Made by a program: the position numbers and the translations under genes | Part shown: positions 7,338 to 9,886 of the stretch, piece after piece | Layout of the letters: each line of letters opens with the position of its first letter | Position numbering within the stretch: the stretch's first letter is position 1 | The notes under the pieces: model-generated | The model's input: only the letters and a program-made list of their open reading frames with translations | Told to the model about the DNA's origin: nothing | Databases searched by the model: none | Assembly (NCBI GenBank): GCA_009774155.1 | Contig: VSNE01000079.1 | Coordinates: 1-9,886, forward strand | Source of the DNA: Lachnospiraceae bacterium | GTDB lineage: Bacteria; Bacillota; Clostridia; Lachnospirales; Lachnospiraceae | Direction of reading: 5' to 3' | DNA length: 9,886 bases

Positions 7338-7355
7338 TTGTTATAATTTTACCAA
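7338..7355 (-). promoter_or_regulatory. Candidate Rex operator upstream of cooS
   Basis: The 18-bp sequence TTGGTAAAATTATAACAA (minus strand) matches the clostridial Rex pattern TTGTTAA-N4-TTAACAA at 12 of 14 defined positions. It is a near-palindrome centred about 58 nt before the cooS ATG and overlaps a possible -10 (TATAAC). No good -35 is visible, so the promoter itself is not called. Rex is the NADH/NAD+-sensing repressor of redox genes in Firmicutes, which would suit an NAD-linked CODH operon. Confidence 0.5.
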
Positions 7356-7953
7356 ATCCGCCAAAAACAGGCATTACATTTATGATATGTCTGTAGCTTT
7401 TTGTCGAAAAACCTCTGTTTATAGAATACCGGAAATATAAGAAATATACAATATGTAAATCTCCTGAGTTTCCCCATTTTTAAAACCGTTACAATTACTG
7501 TTGTCCAAATAAAAATGCAAAAACACTGGAGCTTTGGTCCAACCTGTACATCCGGGCTTTTGTCATCGGTAGTCAGCCGCATTCTGGACATAGGTACTTT
7601 ATAGACCTCCGGCCTAACACCCCCGGCCACCTCTGACTCGGTTTTGCTTTATCCCCAAAGGGGACAGTCGCGGGAAATACGTCCCGTTTCTTCCAACACA
7701 GTATCAAGGGAAGCGTTTCAGGGCGTTACCCCGTCATTTCACTTCTCGGAATATCAGTTAGAAAGGCTGTAGCCTTTCCGTCACTTTTACCTCTTTGCAG
7801 GAAAATCCCACGCAGAGTTTATATGCCACAACGTGTCGCTGCACTGGCGAAAGGTGCTAATTTCGCGCCGCAGCTAATTAAAATCGACTTCGCCGTTTTG
7901 TAAAGGACTTTTTACTTTTTAATCAAATTCACAAAAAATTTACATTTCAGGGC
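7356..7953 (-). other. Long non-coding stretch with many short hairpins; no convincing gene
   Basis: About 600 nt between the transposase remnant and the cooS operator. A 93-codon GTG-start frame (7349-7630, minus) exists but has odd composition and no good ribosome site, so I do not call it. From 7650 to 7780 there is a ladder of stems: TCCCC/GGGGA (7652-7664), CGGGA/TCCCG (7671-7686), CTTCC/GGAAG (7690-7713), GGG/CCC (7721-7731) and GAAAGGC/GCCTTTC (7761-7778). This could be a structured RNA or the end of a degraded repeat element. Strand is assigned only because the better resemblances to RNA motifs read on minus. I recognise no Rfam family with confidence. Confidence 0.35.
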
Positions 7954-7995
7954 AAAAAAATAGAGCCAGGAACCTGTTTTTTAGATTCCTGGCTC
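7954..7995 (-). terminator. Rho-independent terminator of the transposase remnant
   Basis: On the minus strand GAGCCAGGAA (7986-7995) pairs perfectly with TTCCTGGCTC (7963-7972) over a 13-nt loop, followed by TATTTTTTT (7954-7962). It lies 11 nt after the stop at 8007. It also insulates the cooS region from the remnant upstream. Confidence 0.88.
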
Positions 7996-8006
7996 ATTAG
8001 TGTCAT

Positions 8007-8478
8007 TTACATATTCTGGTCTGTTTTCAATTTTCTCACTTCGTCAACTGAAAGGTCAACAAATTCCGCAATCTTTTCAAGCGTTATTGTTCCATCTTCC
8101 AGCATTTTCTTTGCAACATTTATCATTCCCTCTTTCAATGTCTGATTCCTCATATCCTCCATAGCCCGGCACATAATCTCGATTCCCTCCTTGCTCTCTT
8201 TAAAAAACTCACCCTGTCTGCCAGTGTCCCATAGTACATATCCGCAGCGTCTGTGCAGGAGAAGTCATGCATTAACTTTCCGATTGGCGTATCTCCACGG
8301 TAAGCACCATTTACATATAATATGTGTGAACCGTCCTCAAATCTTTCCCCGGTTCCTAAAAAGCACCGCTCAATCGGATAGAGCGGCAGCCCTTTTTCCA
8401 TTACGTCATTTTCTGTGATAAAAATTACCCACGTTTCCGGAAGCTTATCGAAGTCCTCGCCTTTCTTCAACTTGCCGG
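8007..8478 (-). pseudogene. Truncated, frameshifted Rpn/PD-(D/E)XK-nuclease-family transposase-like gene
   Basis: Two frames on the minus strand join into the C-terminal half of an Rpn-type (recombination-promoting nuclease / PD-(D/E)XK transposase) protein. The first frame (from about 8478 to about 8205) has the family hallmarks LPETWVIFITEND, HILYVNGAYRG and GKLMHDFSCTDAADMYYG; it then goes out of frame after LADRV. The -1 frame continues the family sequence (FFKESKEGIEIMCRAMEDM and on to VDEVRKLKTDQNM) and stops with TAA at 8007-8009. The N-terminal part with the nuclease catalytic residues is missing: upstream of 8478 the frame stays open only to 8506 and does not match. The break coincides with TTTTTTA (8201-8207), a -1 slippery heptamer in the right phase. 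Truncation makes loss of function the default reading. A strong terminator follows. Confidence 0.8.
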
Positions 8479-8752
8479 ACAGATCGGGCTTTATGCGTCG
8501 GCAATTTTACCTGACGACAAAAAAATAATAAATTTTGATTTCCTGTCTGCGGAGCTTCCCCCGACGTTTCCCGTCAGGGGCTTCCAATTCGTGGATGCAC
8601 CTGGTCATTCCAGAACCAGCACCACACAAAATTATTACCAGGGAATGGAAAAGAAATCCATGCACAGGACAGAAGTCCTGAAAATCGGAGAAAAGCTCTT
8701 TTCGGATGCAAATCGCAGTTCGTTAGAAAAACCGTTAGAAAGCGCTCAATAA
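8471..8752 (+). pseudogene. 3' remnant of an unrecognised gene
   Basis: A plus-strand frame of about 94 codons ending at TAA 8750-8752 reads as plausible protein (for example YASAILPDDKKIINFDF, then FVDAPGHSRTSTTQNYYQGM, then KKSMHRTEVLKIGEKLF). It has no ATG; the only in-frame GTG, at 8591, lacks a ribosome site. It begins where the opposing transposase remnant ends, and a good terminator follows 8 nt after its stop. I read it as the C-terminal end of a gene whose front was lost when the mobile fragment arrived or decayed. I cannot name the family, and chance coding remains possible. Confidence 0.4.
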
Positions 8753-8760
8753 GATCATGC

Positions 8761-8793
8761 AAAAGGGTTCCCGGAAATTCCGGAAACCCTTTT
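8761..8793. terminator. Bidirectional rho-independent terminator
   Basis: AAAAGGGTTCCCGGAA (8761-8776) and TTCCGGAAACCCTTTT (8778-8793) are inverted copies with one mismatch. T-tracts flank the stem in both directions, so it can end the plus-strand remnant (stop at 8752) and the minus-strand tRNA (3' end at 8815). Confidence 0.88.
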
Positions 8794-8814
8794 ATTTCAA
8801 GCTCTCTGCTCTGA

Positions 8815-8886
8815 AGCACGAGACGGGATTCGAACCCGCGACCCTCGCCTTGGCAAGGCGATACTCCACCACTGAGCCACTCGTGC
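8815..8886 (-). tRNA. tRNA-Gly (anticodon GCC)
   Basis: A 72-nt cloverleaf on the minus strand. The acceptor stem GCACGAG pairs with CTCGTGC, with U as discriminator base. The anticodon arm CGCCT-TGCCA-AGGCG carries GCC, and the T-arm has GGGTTCGAATCCC. CCA is not encoded. The gene stands alone between the nitroreductase gene and a bidirectional terminator and has its own promoter. Confidence 0.97.
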
Positions 8887-8928
8887 AAACTGCCTGTTCG
8901 ATTTTTATGCCGCATCAGCAACATAGAT

Positions 8929-8957
8929 ATAATACAGCAAAACGGCGCTTCTGTCAA
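8929..8957 (-). promoter_or_regulatory. Strong promoter for tRNA-Gly
   Basis: On the minus strand a perfect -35 TTGACA (8952-8957) and a -10 TATTAT (8929-8934, five of six) are separated by exactly 17 bp. The -10 ends 42 nt before the tRNA 5' end, which leaves a short leader for RNase P to remove. The promoter begins 9 nt after the nitroreductase stop. Confidence 0.85.
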
Positions 8958-8965
8958 CAGGTAAT

Positions 8966-9742
8966 TTAAATTTTTTTGCTCTCGCTTAGAATAACCAGAC
9001 TTCCCACATAAAGATAGCTCTGGAAATCTTTCTCCATAATACTGTCCAGCTTCTGATATTCCAGATCGAGCCAGAATTCCTCCGCCGTAAGCAGTATATG
9101 GGAAAGAGCAATTCCTGCGCCGAACAAATTCATATCCAACTGCCTGCGGTAACCCATTTTATTCGGTTTTTTCACAAACAAATGAATCCTGTTTTCCGTA
9201 GTTACAAAACGCCACGGCTGCATATTCAGCGCTGAAGGAGCAAGACGCGCAGCCTCCAAAAGCTTTCTGTGAAATTTCTCAAAGGTTCCGTGCACCCGCA
9301 CCAGTTTTTTCAGTTCAAGCCTCTTAAACTCTGTCCAGTCCCGTTCCAAAGGCTCCGCCGGATAGCCAAATGCCATAATTATAACCAGCTCCAGATCCTC
9401 CTTACTGTCATCCTTCAGACTCGCGGCTCCCTGATAGCAGCTTCCGATTCCAAGTGTATGCAGATACAGAGAAAACTGCTCCATCAGACAGCCCGCATTT
9501 TCCTGATAGTCCTCACAGATTTCCGAATACAGTGCGGCATAGTACGGCGCTTTTACCTGGAACATTCCTTTGAGCTTTTGATCGGCCGCCCGGAATATAT
9601 GCCACTTTACCCGGATATCGGGACGGACACTGATGGCATCCATCCCAAACCTTTCTATTCTTTCCAGAGTCCATCCGTCAATTTCCTCATTTGTATATTT
9701 CCGAACCGATTTCCTTCGGAAAATTGCCTCATACCTTGTCAT
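8966..9742 (-). CDS. Nitroreductase-family FMN protein (TM1586-like)
   Basis: 258 residues. It resembles the single-chain 'TM1586-type' nitroreductases, in which two half-domains sit in one polypeptide. The first half opens with the FMN-phosphate-binding pattern RRKSVRKYT (9-17). The second has ARLAPSALNMQPWRF (165-179), the typical nitroreductase A-P-S-x-x-N-x-Q-P-W/F block, and GIALSHILLTAEE (210-222). Known members bind FMN and use NAD(P)H; the natural substrate is not known. There is no signal peptide, so it is cytosolic. Its ATG at 9742 lies inside the end of the upstream peptidase gene (14-nt overlap), with only a weak distant ribosome site, so translation is probably coupled to that gene. 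Confidence 0.85.
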   Translation of the reverse strand: MTRYEAIFRRKSVRKYTNEEIDGWTLERIERFGMDAISVRPDIRVKWHIFRAADQKLKGMFQVKAPYYAALYSEICEDYQENAGCLMEQFSLYLHTLGIGSCYQGAASLKDDSKEDLELVIIMAFGYPAEPLERDWTEFKRLELKKLVRVHGTFEKFHRKLLEAARLAPSALNMQPWRFVTTENRIHLFVKKPNKMGYRRQLDMNLFGAGIALSHILLTAEEFWLDLEYQKLDSIMEKDFQSYLYVGSLVILSESKKI

Positions 9743-9886
9743 GATCTGTCAGCCTTTCCATCTCATCTAAATATTGCACAAATATCTTCAGCGCGTCCTC
9801 TACAGATTCTTTCCTTTCCATATCCACACCTGCCATCCGAAGCAGCTCCAGCGGATACATGGAGCTTCCGCCCTTTAAAAATTTTT
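9729..9886 (-). CDS. pepF: C-terminal end of an M3-family oligoendopeptidase (PepF-like)
   Basis: Only the last 52 codons are in the window; the gene enters from the right edge and stops with TGA at 9729-9731. The tail KFLKGGSSMYPLELLRMAGV, followed by D-M-x(5)-S/P-V-E-x-A-L and an acidic helix (FVQYLDEMERL), is the characteristic C-terminus of oligoendopeptidase F (zinc metallopeptidase, HEXXH motif further upstream, not visible). These enzymes cut short peptides in the cytosol. It overlaps the nitroreductase gene by 14 nt, which suggests a shared transcript. The symbol is by resemblance of this tail only. Confidence 0.8.
   Translation of the reverse strand, partial: KFLKGGSSMYPLELLRMAGVDMERKESVEDALKIFVQYLDEMERLTDHDKV

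Noticed and set aside
7349..7630. 93-codon minus-strand frame ahead of cooS
   Set aside because: GTG start, no good ribosome site, unusual composition rich in aromatic and basic residues, and it overlaps the hairpin-rich region and the Rex-like site. More likely spurious or a by-product of a repeated element.
7600..7760. Possible cobalamin riboswitch on the minus strand (CCCGCGACTGT and CGAGTCAGA resemble its boxes)
   Set aside because: The upstream AGGGAA and GGTG-AA-TCC elements and the closing ACC-TGCC box are absent; CTTCC/GGAAG pairs locally instead, and the downstream operon has no B12 link. Kept only as part of the unexplained structured region.
8574..8957. 127-codon minus-strand frame across the tRNA
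   Set aside because: It contains the whole tRNA-Gly, the terminator and the tRNA promoter, and so is a chance reading of RNA sequence.
1..9886. CRISPR array, prophage or complete insertion sequence
   Set aside because: No regularly spaced direct repeats, no phage structural or integrase genes, and only a transposase-like remnant without paired terminal repeats that I could find.

Overview
The window looks like a chromosomal segment of an anaerobic Firmicute, most likely a clostridium of the Lachnospiraceae type. The reasons are AGGAGG-type ribosome sites before nearly every gene, moderate GC, a nickel CO dehydrogenase (anaerobic type), and Rpn/PD-(D/E)XK-type transposase remnants of the kind common in gut clostridia. 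The genus cannot be fixed from sequence alone.

Layout. (1) 1-256, minus: N-terminus of a membrane-anchored coiled-coil protein, cut by the window edge. (2) 481-1023, plus: a small multi-pass membrane protein with its own promoter. It converges on, and overlaps by 4 nt, a minus-strand pair: a flotillin (1624-3117) followed by a DUF1266 protein (1020-1607). (3) 3259-7288, minus: the metabolic core, a tight four-gene operon cooS - cooF-like ferredoxin - FAD/NAD oxidoreductase - bacteriohemerythrin. It ends in a rho-independent terminator, and a Rex-like operator lies about 50 nt upstream of cooS. (4) 7356-7953: about 600 nt without a convincing gene but rich in small hairpins. (5) 8007-8752: a decayed patch with a 5'-truncated, frameshifted transposase-like gene (minus) abutting the 3' remnant of an unknown gene (plus). 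(6) 8815-8886, minus: tRNA-Gly(GCC) with a near-consensus promoter. (7) 8966-9886, minus: a nitroreductase overlapping the 3' end of an M3-family oligoendopeptidase.

How the core works together (inference from families): the Ni-Fe CODH would exchange electrons with CO/CO2. The four-cluster ferredoxin would pass them to the flavoprotein, which would reduce NAD+ (or run in reverse). The hemerythrin would bind O2 and could protect the O2-sensitive CODH. A Rex-type site would tie expression to NADH/NAD+.

The most notable points are: the CODH keeps every C-cluster ligand yet has replaced the histidine ladder and the catalytic lysine known from model CODHs; a hemerythrin is built into the operon; the upstream intergenic region is structured and unexplained; and the transposase remnant has a U UUU UUA slippery heptamer exactly where its frame breaks.
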